From FEN-1088 sp031407985 (GTDB lineage Bacteria > Myxococcota_A > Polyangia > Fen-1088): a stretch of 64,000 nucleotides of DNA. Below the pieces are notes generated by a model. The model had not been told where the DNA came from. It did not search any database and worked only from the letters and a program-made list of their open reading frames with translations. Positions 17,803-26,444 of this stretch are shown piece after piece. How positions within the stretch are numbered: the stretch's first letter is position 1; each line of letters begins with the position of its first letter. The position numbers and the translations under genes are program-made. The DNA lies in contig JANOJB010000002.1 of assembly GCA_031407985.1 (NCBI GenBank), forward strand, positions 18,224 to 82,223, written 5' to 3'.

Positions 17803-18308
17803 CTATTTCGCTCCCTGCTTGATCCACGCGCGCACCGTACCGCGGACCGCGGCGGGCAGCGTCTCGGTTCCCGATGGCATCGACTCTCCGCAGTTCGGAT
17901 ACGAAGCGCTGTAGATGGTCCCCCCGCACGCCGCCGCGAGCGTGGACTGGTCACCGTCCATCTTGTGCATGAGAAAGCTCTGCGCAGGGTCCCCCACTGA
18001 CACCAGGTTCATCGTGGGGTTTTCGGCAGAGGCTACCCCCACGAGCCCGGCGAGGATCGTCGGGGCATCGCCCCCCCATCCACAGAGCCGAGATACGGCC
18101 GCAGGGGCCCGGCGAACGGGTCGCCGTGGCAGGAGGCGCTGAGGGCGCAGCTTTGCCGAAAGATCGGCATCACCTCGGCGCCGAACGAGACATTGACGGC
18201 GCCTCCGTCCTGACCCGCGCCGCTAGACGAACAAGCGCCGACCGCGATGCACGCTGCCGTCGATGCGAGGGCTCGAAGGCGAATGGTGAGTCTCGGATGC
18301 AAATTCAT
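17803..18308 (-). pseudogene. Lipoprotein with haem-c-like CxnCH motif, frameshifted at a C7 run
   Basis: Two consecutive frames encode one product. The first gives MNLHPRLTIRLRALASTA, a lipobox ending VGAC, then FGAEVMPIFRQSCALSASCHG (first Cys and CH motif) and YLGSVDGG. The second resumes as DAPTILAGLVGVA and continues through FLMHKMDGD and CGESMPSGT to AAVRGTVRAWIKQGAK. They join if the poly-C run at 18071-18077 had one more base (or two fewer). Intact relatives are predicted extracytoplasmic lipoproteins with a cytochrome-c-like fold. Either the gene is broken, or the run is a sequencing error, or it is slippage-prone. The first Cys is separated from CH by five residues, which is atypical for haem c. 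Confidence 0.65.
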
Positions 18309-18374
18309 CGGGTCGCACAAGGCCTCCGCTCATGACTGGCTACTGCTGCCTGAGTGGCGCGCCGGTCGTTCGAC

Positions 18375-18581
18375 TTAAAGGCGGGTAATGCCTGACATCG
18401 CCCCGTCAATGCGCGCGGCAACGTTGGGTGGCGGGTTCATCGACAAACTGTCGAGCTGGTAAGTCGGCATCTCGGCCCGGTCGAACGAATCGTACATCTC
18501 TTGGGCCGCGCCGCGGTGGTAATAGTTCAGGATGCCGCCGAGACGTTCCCGTCGATGCGCCGAAGCGTTCGTGTTGTTCAA
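18375..18581 (-). CDS. Small hypothetical protein coupled to the CheA-like kinase
   Basis: The 68-residue frame starts at a TTG overlapping the kinase stop codon (TTGA). Third positions are mostly G or C, and the sequence (RRERLGGILNYYHRGAAQEM, then EMPTYQLDSLSM) is not low-complexity, so it may be a real gene. I do not recognise the family. A remnant of an older gene is the main alternative, because the start codon is weak and the product lacks a clear domain. Confidence 0.4.
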   Translation of the reverse strand: MNNTNASAHRRERLGGILNYYHRGAAQEMYDSFDRAEMPTYQLDSLSMNPPPNVAARIDGAMSGITRL

Positions 18582-20902
18582 TTTGCGGCGACGTGGGGGG
18601 CTGACGTTCCCATCCCGTGCGAGCCGGGGTCGTCGACCGAGAGGTCTTCAAAAAGCATGACCAGTGGCAAGACGAAGCGGAACGCCGTGCCCCGACCCGG
18701 GTCGTTTCGAATTTGTACAACACCCCCCAGTTCACGCACGACGTCCCGGACCGCCGAGAGGCCAATGCCGCGCCCGGAGGTGCTCGTTACATCGGCTCGC
18801 GAGGAGATGCCGTCCACGAACAGCGCTTGTTCAAGATCGGCGCGCGTCGCGTGCGGTAGGTTGTTCCGCTCAGCGCGTGCCGCGATCTTGATCCAGTCGA
18901 TACCAGGACCGTCGTCCGCGATCGTCACCACCACGTGTTCAGTCTCCCGCGCGACGCTGAGCACCACGGTCGCCTGCGGCGGCTTGCCTGCCATCATCCG
19001 TTCGTCCGCCGTCTCGACACCGTGGTCGACGGTGTTGCGAACGACGTGCGCGAAAGCGGACCAGAACGCGCCCCACTTAAGCGGAGGCAGTCGCAAACTG
19101 GTCGGCTGACACACCACCTCGACGGAGGCCTTGCCAAGACGCTTCGCCAGGCCTCGAACCTGTTCACCGAGAAGAGCCAATCGCTTCGTTGCGGGCTCGA
19201 ATTGCCATGACGCAACTCGCGCGACCAAAAGGTCCGTGGCTGGTCCACGGCGCAGATCCTCCACGAAAGCGTCGTACTCCTGGCGGTCCAGTTCCACGCG
19301 GCCTGTGGAGGCGTCATCGATGAGCTGCGCGCGCATCTGTTTGATCTTCGCCCACATCGTGCGCAGCATCTTCTTGTCACCGTCGGAGATCGCCTGAGCG
19401 CTTTCGTTCAGTCCATCCTCGAGACGATCGCAGAAGGCCGCGACACTTTCGATACCGAACAGGGCGGTGTTGCCCTTGAGGGTATGCACGTGGCGCCGCA
19501 GCAGCGTCAAATCCGATGCCTCAGAAAGCGTGATAGCGTCGACCAACGTGCCCGTCTCGACGAAGAACCCGTCGAGCGCCATCTTGTCCGAGAGAGTACG
19601 ACGGAAGATGCTCATCATTTCGCGTTGCGCTTGCTCGGCGCGCTCGCGTTCAATTCGGGCGGTCACGTCCGTGATCACCACAATGACCTTGTCCAGACGC
19701 TCTCCCTCCATGATTGGGCGATACGCGAGCTCGAAGGTCCGGTCGTCCTTGCGGACCACGGCAGGTAGCTGTTCAAGGCTGAGGGACAGCGGCAATACGT
19801 CGTCACGCAGAGAGGCCCATCCGAGGTCGAACCACTCCCCCACCGAAGCGTCGATCCGACCAAGATAGTCCCAAAACTTCGGGCTTCCTTCGGCCTGCCC
19901 GAACCAAGCGTCGATCACGCGCGAACGCTCCGCGGACATCGTGCCTTCGATATCCAGGGTGATAAAGCCCTGTCCGACGTTGTCCATGACCAACTGCATG
20001 TCGCGGTTCTTGCGCCCCAGTTGGAGGGTGCGCTCCTCGACCTTCTGCTCAAGGACTCGGTTCAACGTCTCAAGCTCTCGGTATGACGCATCCAGATCGT
20101 GGACCATGCGATTGAACGACGCGCCCAACATGCCGATCTCGTCCCCCGAATCGATCCCGACCCGCACGGTGCGATTGCCCGTTGCCAGAGCCTCGGCCGC
20201 CACCGTCAAGTCCGCAACCGGACGGGTGATGCGCACCGCCTGGATCCGACTTAACCACAGGCCCAATACCATGAACAAAGTGACGAACGCCGCCAACCAC
20301 AGCACAGAACGTCGCAGTCGGGCGTTCGCGTCGGCCCTTGCATGCGCGATGGCGTCCCGCATCGGGCGTGTCGAGACACCGTAGCGGACGGTACCGAGGA
20401 ACTCCGCATCCTCACTTGTGACGGGCATCGCGACTTCCAACAATTCCTCGCCCAGACGCGTGGTTCGCTTCACGCTCTCACGCAGAACCAGCAGGTCCTC
20501 CTCGGGGATCTGGAGGATCCGCCAGGCGTCCTTCGCTGGCGGCTTGTCCGGCAGCGCGGGCACGCCGCGATGACTCGACGCCAGGGTCTCCCTATTCGAG
20601 TTGACGTACAGGCCGTACACCAGCTCGGAGTCCTCCTGAACGACGCGTTCGACGAGGCGCTGCATGTCCAAGAAAGCATTGTCGAGTGTGAGCCCCCGCA
20701 AGGCCCGCGCGTGATTCTCGGTCAGGACCCTGCCCTTGCTGGTGATCCCCTGCTCGATGTACCGCTGAACGGAATCGAGGTGATGGGAGGAAGCCTGGGC
20801 GCTGGTGACGACAACAATGACCAGCGTGGCCAGACCCGTCGACCCCATGACCAGCAGGAGTGTGCGCATGAATTTGCCGCGCAGGCTCTGGGAGTTTTTC
20901 AT
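18578..20902 (-). CDS. Membrane CheA-like histidine kinase: TM-periplasmic-TM-HAMP-PAS-Hpt-HATPase
   Basis: About 774 residues are encoded from ATG 20902, two bases after the stop of the upstream binding-protein gene (TAGG-ATG). Helix 1 (about residues 13-36) and helix 2 (about 199-218) bracket a periplasmic sensor of roughly 160 residues. HAMP follows (RITRPVADLTVAAEALATGN), then a coiled coil and a PAS-like domain. The Hpt motif is RRHVHTLKGNTALFG, with the phosphoacceptor His at about 473. The ATPase carries HVVRNTVDHGVE, DDGPGID and GRGIGLSAV. There is no CheW-like domain and no classical H-box, so phosphotransfer must run through the Hpt His. It is probably the signalling output of the binding proteins in the same operon. 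Confidence 0.9.
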   Translation of the reverse strand: MKNSQSLRGKFMRTLLLVMGSTGLATLVIVVVTSAQASSHHLDSVQRYIEQGITSKGRVLTENHARALRGLTLDNAFLDMQRLVERVVQEDSELVYGLYVNSNRETLASSHRGVPALPDKPPAKDAWRILQIPEEDLLVLRESVKRTTRLGEELLEVAMPVTSEDAEFLGTVRYGVSTRPMRDAIAHARADANARLRRSVLWLAAFVTLFMVLGLWLSRIQAVRITRPVADLTVAAEALATGNRTVRVGIDSGDEIGMLGASFNRMVHDLDASYRELETLNRVLEQKVEERTLQLGRKNRDMQLVMDNVGQGFITLDIEGTMSAERSRVIDAWFGQAEGSPKFWDYLGRIDASVGEWFDLGWASLRDDVLPLSLSLEQLPAVVRKDDRTFELAYRPIMEGERLDKVIVVITDVTARIERERAEQAQREMMSIFRRTLSDKMALDGFFVETGTLVDAITLSEASDLTLLRRHVHTLKGNTALFGIESVAAFCDRLEDGLNESAQAISDGDKKMLRTMWAKIKQMRAQLIDDASTGRVELDRQEYDAFVEDLRRGPATDLLVARVASWQFEPATKRLALLGEQVRGLAKRLGKASVEVVCQPTSLRLPPLKWGAFWSAFAHVVRNTVDHGVETADERMMAGKPPQATVVLSVARETEHVVVTIADDGPGIDWIKIAARAERNNLPHATRADLEQALFVDGISSRADVTSTSGRGIGLSAVRDVVRELGGVVQIRNDPGRGTAFRFVLPLVMLFEDLSVDDPGSHGMGTSAPHVAAN

Positions 20903-20903
20903 C

Positions 20904-21935
20904 CTATTCAAGAATCCGATCCACCTGCCTCAATGCGTTGTCTCGTAGCAAAAAGCGTTCGCGTACTTGCACGAGATCAACGGTTGTCGTCGTGGACACA
21001 GGAGGCTCCGCCTCGGCATTGACCGAGACCATCCAACTGTTCTCCGCGATGTCGAACACGATGTTCGCGGCCTGCACACCCAAAGCGGTGTGATCCGGCA
21101 GCACGGCAAAACTTCCGAAGGACTGCGATGGCGACACCAGCGAGGCGGCACCCACAATACTGGGGCAATAGGGCCGCTCATTGACGCCCGGCAGCCAGCC
21201 TTCAGCAATCAACCGCGGCGTCAGGAGGTGGTCATCGTTGAGAATCCACAGTGCGTGTATCTGACTCTTCAGCTTTCTTAGCGCCCACTTGATTTCGGAC
21301 GCATTCGGGTTGGCGCTCACCTCCTGCTCGATCACGCTGATTTGCTCCCTTCTGGCCAGATCGGCCTGCCGTTTGACGAACCCCCGCAACGGGGCGCGCA
21401 CGAGCACGCCCACGCGCTCGATCGGCGAGGCGATCAACCTGCGCAGGTTGGTGACCACCGTGATAAGAGGAATCTCGTAACTGATGCCGGTTGCGCTTGC
21501 GACCTGCGTCGGGTGACCGTCGAGGAAGGACGTCATGACGATGACAGCGGGGGGAAAGGCCGTGAGCCCGGACTGGCCTTGAAAACTGCGGTACGCGGCG
21601 ACCGTCGGGTTGTTCATCAGGACGATACCCGCGGGTTGCGTGCGACGGATCCCTTCTGTTATGGCCCCGACAGCTGACGGACCCTCGGCGCGAACTGCCA
21701 CCAAACGATACTGTTTTCCGAGTTCATCGCTGAGACCCGTCCAAACTTCCTTGGTTTGGCTGGTCTGAGGCATCGCGACAAGAATGGATGTTTTGCCCGC
21801 GCCTTCCGGCGTGGATGTCCCGAGCTCCTCATAGCCGGATCCCGCGCGCAGTTGCCGCGATGCCGACGAGCAGGCTGAGACCATGCCGGCACCGATCGGC
21901 AACGTCAGCATGAATTCGCGTCGATTCAGAGCCAT
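20904..21935 (-). CDS. ABC-type substrate-binding lipoprotein (PF04392-like)
   Basis: The 343-residue product has a twin-Arg/lipoprotein signal (RREFMLTLPIGAGMVSACSS). A two-lobed periplasmic binding fold of the ABC_sub_bind family follows: KTSILVAMPQTSQTKEVW, a central hinge (GIVLMNNPTVAAYRSF) and AVLPDHTALGVQAANIVFDI near the end. No permease or ATPase gene lies nearby. It is sandwiched between another binding protein, which overlaps its start by ten bases, and the CheA-like kinase, whose ATG follows its stop. The context suggests a ligand receptor for the kinase rather than a transport component. Confidence 0.85.
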   Translation of the reverse strand: MALNRREFMLTLPIGAGMVSACSSASRQLRAGSGYEELGTSTPEGAGKTSILVAMPQTSQTKEVWTGLSDELGKQYRLVAVRAEGPSAVGAITEGIRRTQPAGIVLMNNPTVAAYRSFQGQSGLTAFPPAVIVMTSFLDGHPTQVASATGISYEIPLITVVTNLRRLIASPIERVGVLVRAPLRGFVKRQADLARREQISVIEQEVSANPNASEIKWALRKLKSQIHALWILNDDHLLTPRLIAEGWLPGVNERPYCPSIVGAASLVSPSQSFGSFAVLPDHTALGVQAANIVFDIAENSWMVSVNAEAEPPVSTTTTVDLVQVRERFLLRDNALRQVDRILE

Positions 21936-22696
21936 TGGTCCACTCCCAGCGCTTCCAAGAGAGTCTTCGGCAGTCGATTGAGCGCCGCCAGAACCGCTGG
22001 ACCTCCCACCCCCGCACTTGCCACCGCGGGAAGGCCGATGGTTCCGGGAAGCTCTCGGTGCGCAAGAGTCAGACGACTGGATGCTTTGATTTCATTGAGT
22101 AGCCGTGACGGCAGCACAATCGAGTCGACCCGTTGCATCTGCAACAGTGGCAACAGATCCTCGACTTTGGTGACACGCTCGACTTTGGGCTGGCCACCGA
22201 TGAGAGTTTGGACAAACGCGTTCATGCCGTCCCTGCCAAGAATGTCCAACGCTCCGACGGTGGCCACCCGGGCGGGATCGGGGACAACATCGACGCCAAC
22301 AAGGGAGTACTTCTCCTCGGACGAGCCCTTGCGCTGGCCGCGCATCTTGGGGGAGAGGCCGTGAGCCGCTAGAACAACCGGCAAGGTGAGTACGGCGTCT
22401 TGCGTCTCCTTGAGAGCGCGCTCAAAATCGCCGATGCGGCCGACTGCGGTCACCGCTATCCCGGCGAGGGCAGCCTGAAGCTCGCTCTGGAAGGCACGCT
22501 GCTTCAAGGCGACGTGAAGAAACACCAGCAACTTGACCTCCGCTGCACGCGCTGATCGGCCAACCAGGCAAATGGTGGCGGCAACAGCCGCTGCTCGGCG
22601 CCAGGAATCGAATGTTTGGGGGCCCGTTGACGCCCGCGCCGTGTCGGCGCGGCTCGCGAGGCACGTCGATGGGCGGTCGGGCTGCTCATGGCTCAT
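21926..22696 (-). CDS. Periplasmic substrate-binding-like protein (PhnD/phosphate-type fold)
   Basis: The 256-residue product has an extended N-terminus, then a signal segment (WRRAAAVAATICLVGRSARA) with a likely cleavage after ARA. The exported part reads as one class of periplasmic binding domain: VKLLVFLHVALKQRAFQSEL, VGRIGDFERALKETQDAV, VGVDVVPDPARVATVGAL and VERVTKVEDLLPLLQMQRVD. The family call is from pattern only and is tentative. It is the first gene of the minus-strand sensory operon and overlaps the next gene. The region upstream is shared with the divergent solute-binding lipoprotein. Confidence 0.65.
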   Translation of the reverse strand: MSHEQPDRPSTCLASRADTARASTGPQTFDSWRRAAAVAATICLVGRSARAAEVKLLVFLHVALKQRAFQSELQAALAGIAVTAVGRIGDFERALKETQDAVLTLPVVLAAHGLSPKMRGQRKGSSEEKYSLVGVDVVPDPARVATVGALDILGRDGMNAFVQTLIGGQPKVERVTKVEDLLPLLQMQRVDSIVLPSRLLNEIKASSRLTLAHRELPGTIGLPAVASAGVGGPAVLAALNRLPKTLLEALGVDQWL

Positions 22697-22926
22697 GACA
22701 CCAGTTCTCTGTAAGCGGACGTCGCAGTTCGATCTGTTGATCCTGTGCGAAACTTACGGCGCTTTTCTTAGGTTCCTTTAGTCGCACGTTCTCACACCGG
22801 GGCGTACCGTGGTCGCTCAAGTTCTTGCCGCGAATGGCCGTAAGTGGTTCTCGGACTCTTTCGCTCGAACCGGCCGATGCGGGCCGGTCCCGGGGGGGAG
22901 TAACTACAACCAGCGAGGGTACAGTG
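22697..22926. promoter_or_regulatory. Divergent control region with a palindrome
   Basis: This 230-base space separates two divergent operons of the sensory locus. A perfect inverted repeat, ACCGGCC (22869-22875), GATGCG, GGCCGGT (22882-22888), lies about 40 bases before the plus-strand start. It could be an operator or a leader hairpin. GCGAGGG before the ATG at 22927 is a plausible ribosome binding site. Confidence 0.45.
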
Positions 22927-24207
22927 ATGCGGACGAACCTGATTGTGTTGGGACTAATCGGCGCCGGGCTGGGCGGGGTCGGATGCGGTTCTGATCACAG
23001 TCCCGCGAACACAAGTGGGACGGGTGGCATGGGGGCGACGGGCGGCGTGGGAGGAGCGAGCACCGAGCAAGTCGTCGAGATCTTTTCTTGGTGGATCGCG
23101 CCCGGCGAAGCCGAAGCCCTCCAGGCGCTTGTCGACGTGGACCGGGCGCAACACCCGACGGACCGGATCTTCAACGCCGCCGCGACCTCGGGTTCGGACG
23201 CGCGCGCCCTACTGAAGCAACGGCTCGCGGACAACTTGCCCCCTGATCTCTTCCAAAACAACGCCCACGATCTGCCGGCGTTTCTACAGGCCAATCCCGG
23301 CTCACTGCAGCCCCTGGACACCCTCTTCAGCGCCCGTGGCTTCAACACCACGATGCTGCCTGACATCATCAACAACGTGACGGTCGGCGGCAAGATCTAC
23401 GCGATGCCGGTGAACATCCACCGAGAAAACGCGCTGTTCTACAACAAGCAGATCTTCGCCGACAACCACCTGACGCCGCCCACGACAATCCCGGAGTTCA
23501 TCAGAGTGTGCGCGATGCTCAAGACGGCCGGCATCACGCCGGTGGCGACCGCGCACCAGGGCTGGATCCTACGCATCATGTTCAACTCTCTCGCGGTGGG
23601 ATCGATGGGATCGGATGCCTTTCACAGCTTCATGACGGGTGGTCCGCGCGATGACGTCGCGCTCAGGACGGCGATCGATGTTTTTGGAAACGTGCTCGAC
23701 AACTACACCAACGCCACAGCGTCGAACGCCAACTTCGGTTGGACCGATGCGGCGACCGAGGTCTCCGATGGCAAGGCCGCCATGTTTTTTCATGGCGATT
23801 GGGCCAAGGGGTACTACGTCCAGCTTGGTTGGACACCGGGTGTGGACTTCGGGGTTGTGGGGGCTCCGGGCGGCTCCGACCTCTTCTGGTACGGAGTGGA
23901 CGCGTTCTCGTTGCCCGTCGGCGCACAGCACCCGGACGGGGCGAAGAACTTCCTCGCGACCATCGGATCCACGGCTGGCCAGGTCGCTTTCAACCGGTTG
24001 AAGGGCTCGACGCCGATTCTACCGGGCGTGCCCCGCGACCAGTTGGACTCAGAAGGTAGGGCAACGCTTGATGACCTGCAGAACGCGAAATACCGCATGT
24101 TGGTCGTCGGCAAGGACGCCTGGGACACCGCGCTACTCAGCTTTGCCAGTACGCGTGACAAGAATGCTCTGTTCCAGGTCTACGTCGACAACCCGCCGGT
24201 GCAGTGA
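22927..24207 (+). CDS. Extracellular solute-binding lipoprotein, family 1 (sugar type)
   Basis: The 426-residue product starts MRTNLIVLGLIGAGLGGVGCG. The lipobox Cys is followed by a Gly/Thr linker (GTGGMGATGGVGG) typical of Polyangia lipoproteins. The fold is that of carbohydrate binding proteins: VEIFSWWIAPGEAEALQALV at the first strand, PDLFQNNAHDLPAFLQANPG, IYAMPVNIHRENALFYNKQI, and GKAAMFFHGDWAKGYYVQLG with conserved Trp. It heads a plus-strand operon with a TonB-dependent receptor and a second binding protein. No MalFG-like permease is present, which is unusual for this family. Confidence 0.92.
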   Translation: MRTNLIVLGLIGAGLGGVGCGSDHSPANTSGTGGMGATGGVGGASTEQVVEIFSWWIAPGEAEALQALVDVDRAQHPTDRIFNAAATSGSDARALLKQRLADNLPPDLFQNNAHDLPAFLQANPGSLQPLDTLFSARGFNTTMLPDIINNVTVGGKIYAMPVNIHRENALFYNKQIFADNHLTPPTTIPEFIRVCAMLKTAGITPVATAHQGWILRIMFNSLAVGSMGSDAFHSFMTGGPRDDVALRTAIDVFGNVLDNYTNATASNANFGWTDAATEVSDGKAAMFFHGDWAKGYYVQLGWTPGVDFGVVGAPGGSDLFWYGVDAFSLPVGAQHPDGAKNFLATIGSTAGQVAFNRLKGSTPILPGVPRDQLDSEGRATLDDLQNAKYRMLVVGKDAWDTALLSFASTRDKNALFQVYVDNPPVQ

Positions 24208-24288
24208 TCGCATCGGTGACGGGCGGGGCGGCGACCGGACGTTCGTCTGTCGGGTCGCGCCCTGTCAGGTCGCGCTTGAAACCGCATC

Positions 24289-26433
24289 ATGACGATCATG
24301 AGCAGCCGACTGGTTCAAGCGTCGGTGATGGTGGGGGTTGGGTGCCTTGCGCACCCCGCCTTCGCTGGCGCGCCAGAAGGGGACGCGCTGGACGATCTCG
24401 ATCTGGTGAAGCTGCTCAACATCGAGGTTTCTACCGCGACAAAAACGGCTGAAAGCCTGGACGAGGCTCCGGCCGTCATTACCGTGGTCACGCAGGCTGA
24501 CATTCGACGGTGGGGCTATCAAAGCGTGGCGGAGGTCCTCACCCACACCGTCGGCTTCTACCTCATCGACGACCACATTCTTCCGAACGTCGGTGTTCGC
24601 GGCATGACCGGAGGGCTGGGAGCTGAAAGCGGCGTCATCAAGGTCATGATAGATGGACGTTCGGTCGCCTACCGTACGACCTCCGGCAATTGGCTGGGCG
24701 TCGAATTGATTTCGCTGGAATCGATCGCCCAAATCGAAATCATCCGCGGCCCCGCTTCCGCATTGTACGGCGCGGATGCATTCCTGGGAGTCGTCAACAT
24801 CATCACGGTACGTCCGGACGAACTCGGGCGTTTGCGCTCGCGCTTCGCCCTGGGCCCGACGGGGGGGCGTCCCGGTGGGCGATTCGATGTGGCCGGGGGC
24901 AACAGGTTCGGCAATCTATTTTTTACACTCGCTGCGGCAGGCGAACAGACCGATCGTTCAGGTCTTGGCCTGCCCGCCGAATCACCCGCTCCGATCTTGC
25001 CCGGCGGGGTCGGGCAGCGCCGCACGGCTTTGAACCTCACCAGGCGCTCGCTCAGCGTGCAGGGCCAGGCCGGGTACATTGACGGGCGGACTGGGCATCT
25101 GATTGCCAGCGCTTTTGTATCTGGTCTGGAGCGCGGCGGAGACTTTGCGCACTGGGCGCAGCTGACCAATGGGTTCGACGCCACCGGTAATCCCATGGGG
25201 ACCGTGGTCGCCCGTGGCCAGTTGCGCCTGAACCTTGATGGGCTGCTTCACCTCACCCCAACATTGGATCTGTCGATCGCCGGCACCTATTTTCAAGGCG
25301 GCGTGCTACCGGCAGATCGGATCGAGATCGGGAGCGATCTGTTCTACATCAAGCGCCAAGAAGCCTATCGCGGGTTCGATGCCACTGCCGAGGGACGCTG
25401 GATTCCATCCCCGCGCTTCAACCTCATCGTCGGAACCGAAGCCGTCGTCGATCACGAATTCCTGGGCGCCCCGCGGCGAATCAATCGCGCCACGCATGAG
25501 ATCGTGCCGCAACTCGGGGCGTCGGACATAAGCGCCAACCTGGTGAATCTGGGAGCGTACGCCAGCTCCAACCTGAAGATTTGGGACCCTTGGTTGAAGC
25601 TGACCGGAGGCGTCCGGTATGACGAGCACAGTGCGTACGGGCCGCAGTTGACGGGACGCGTGGGCGTGACGTCCCGTCTCGGACGCACGGTCGTGGCCAA
25701 GCTGCTCTATGGCAGCGCGTTCAAGGCTCCGGCCCCGTACCTCTTGTATGCGACCCCGCTCCGTCCAGGCGACGTGGTCGGCAACCGGGACTTGAAGCCG
25801 CAACACATTCACACCATCGAGTACCAAATGTCCTGGAAGCCGGGGCGATTCTTCGGAATCACGTCCGGGGTTTCGTACAACTGGTTGTTCGACAAAGCGG
25901 AATTTACCCCGCAGGGCATCAACCAGACGGCGCGCAACATCGCCAGCCAGCGAACATTCTCCTGGGAGTCGCGGGCGGATCTTCGGCACTACGACGACTT
26001 CACGGCCTACGCCGCGTTCGACTTCGTGCGATCGGTCAGAGACCTCGGCCAGGAGGGCTATGCCGCGACACTCATCGGAACCCGAAACGTTGTCTATCCG
26101 CCTTGGATCGCGCGAGCCGGGCTCAACGTCGCCGTGCCCTCCCCGGCGCATGTCCCGATCGCGCTTGGCGCGGAAGGTTTGCTGATTGGCCCGCGCCGCG
26201 CCGCCGACACCAGCATCGTCGAGAATGGCGGTGCTTTCACGCTCCCCACCACCTGTCTGCTCGACGTTTTCGTCACGACGCGCGATCTGTACCTGGCTCC
26301 CGGCCAGGAATCGCGGGTGGCACTCCGGGCGCGAAACATCCTTGGGAGCAGAGGGCCGGATCCTGGGTTCTCGGGTTTCGAATATCCCCTGACCGCACGG
26401 GAAGTCCTGTTGGAAGTTCGCCATACGTACTAG
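24289..26433 (+). CDS. TonB-dependent outer-membrane receptor
   Basis: The 714-residue product has a signal peptide (VMVGVGCLAHPAFA) and a plug domain: DDLDLVKLLNIEVSTATKTA, QSVAEVLTHTVGFYLIDDHI and IEIIRGPASALYGADAFLG. A long beta-barrel alternates aromatic and polar residues, ending in Tyr rather than the usual Phe. The complete length fits siderophore, vitamin or oligosaccharide receptors; the ligand is unknown. It lies between two binding-protein genes. The stop is followed by TAGGAG and the next gene after eleven bases, so it is operonic. No tonB, exbB or exbD is in the window. Confidence 0.93.
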   Translation: MTIMSSRLVQASVMVGVGCLAHPAFAGAPEGDALDDLDLVKLLNIEVSTATKTAESLDEAPAVITVVTQADIRRWGYQSVAEVLTHTVGFYLIDDHILPNVGVRGMTGGLGAESGVIKVMIDGRSVAYRTTSGNWLGVELISLESIAQIEIIRGPASALYGADAFLGVVNIITVRPDELGRLRSRFALGPTGGRPGGRFDVAGGNRFGNLFFTLAAAGEQTDRSGLGLPAESPAPILPGGVGQRRTALNLTRRSLSVQGQAGYIDGRTGHLIASAFVSGLERGGDFAHWAQLTNGFDATGNPMGTVVARGQLRLNLDGLLHLTPTLDLSIAGTYFQGGVLPADRIEIGSDLFYIKRQEAYRGFDATAEGRWIPSPRFNLIVGTEAVVDHEFLGAPRRINRATHEIVPQLGASDISANLVNLGAYASSNLKIWDPWLKLTGGVRYDEHSAYGPQLTGRVGVTSRLGRTVVAKLLYGSAFKAPAPYLLYATPLRPGDVVGNRDLKPQHIHTIEYQMSWKPGRFFGITSGVSYNWLFDKAEFTPQGINQTARNIASQRTFSWESRADLRHYDDFTAYAAFDFVRSVRDLGQEGYAATLIGTRNVVYPPWIARAGLNVAVPSPAHVPIALGAEGLLIGPRRAADTSIVENGGAFTLPTTCLLDVFVTTRDLYLAPGQESRVALRARNILGSRGPDPGFSGFEYPLTAREVLLEVRHTY

Positions 26434-26444
26434 GAGACGACGCG

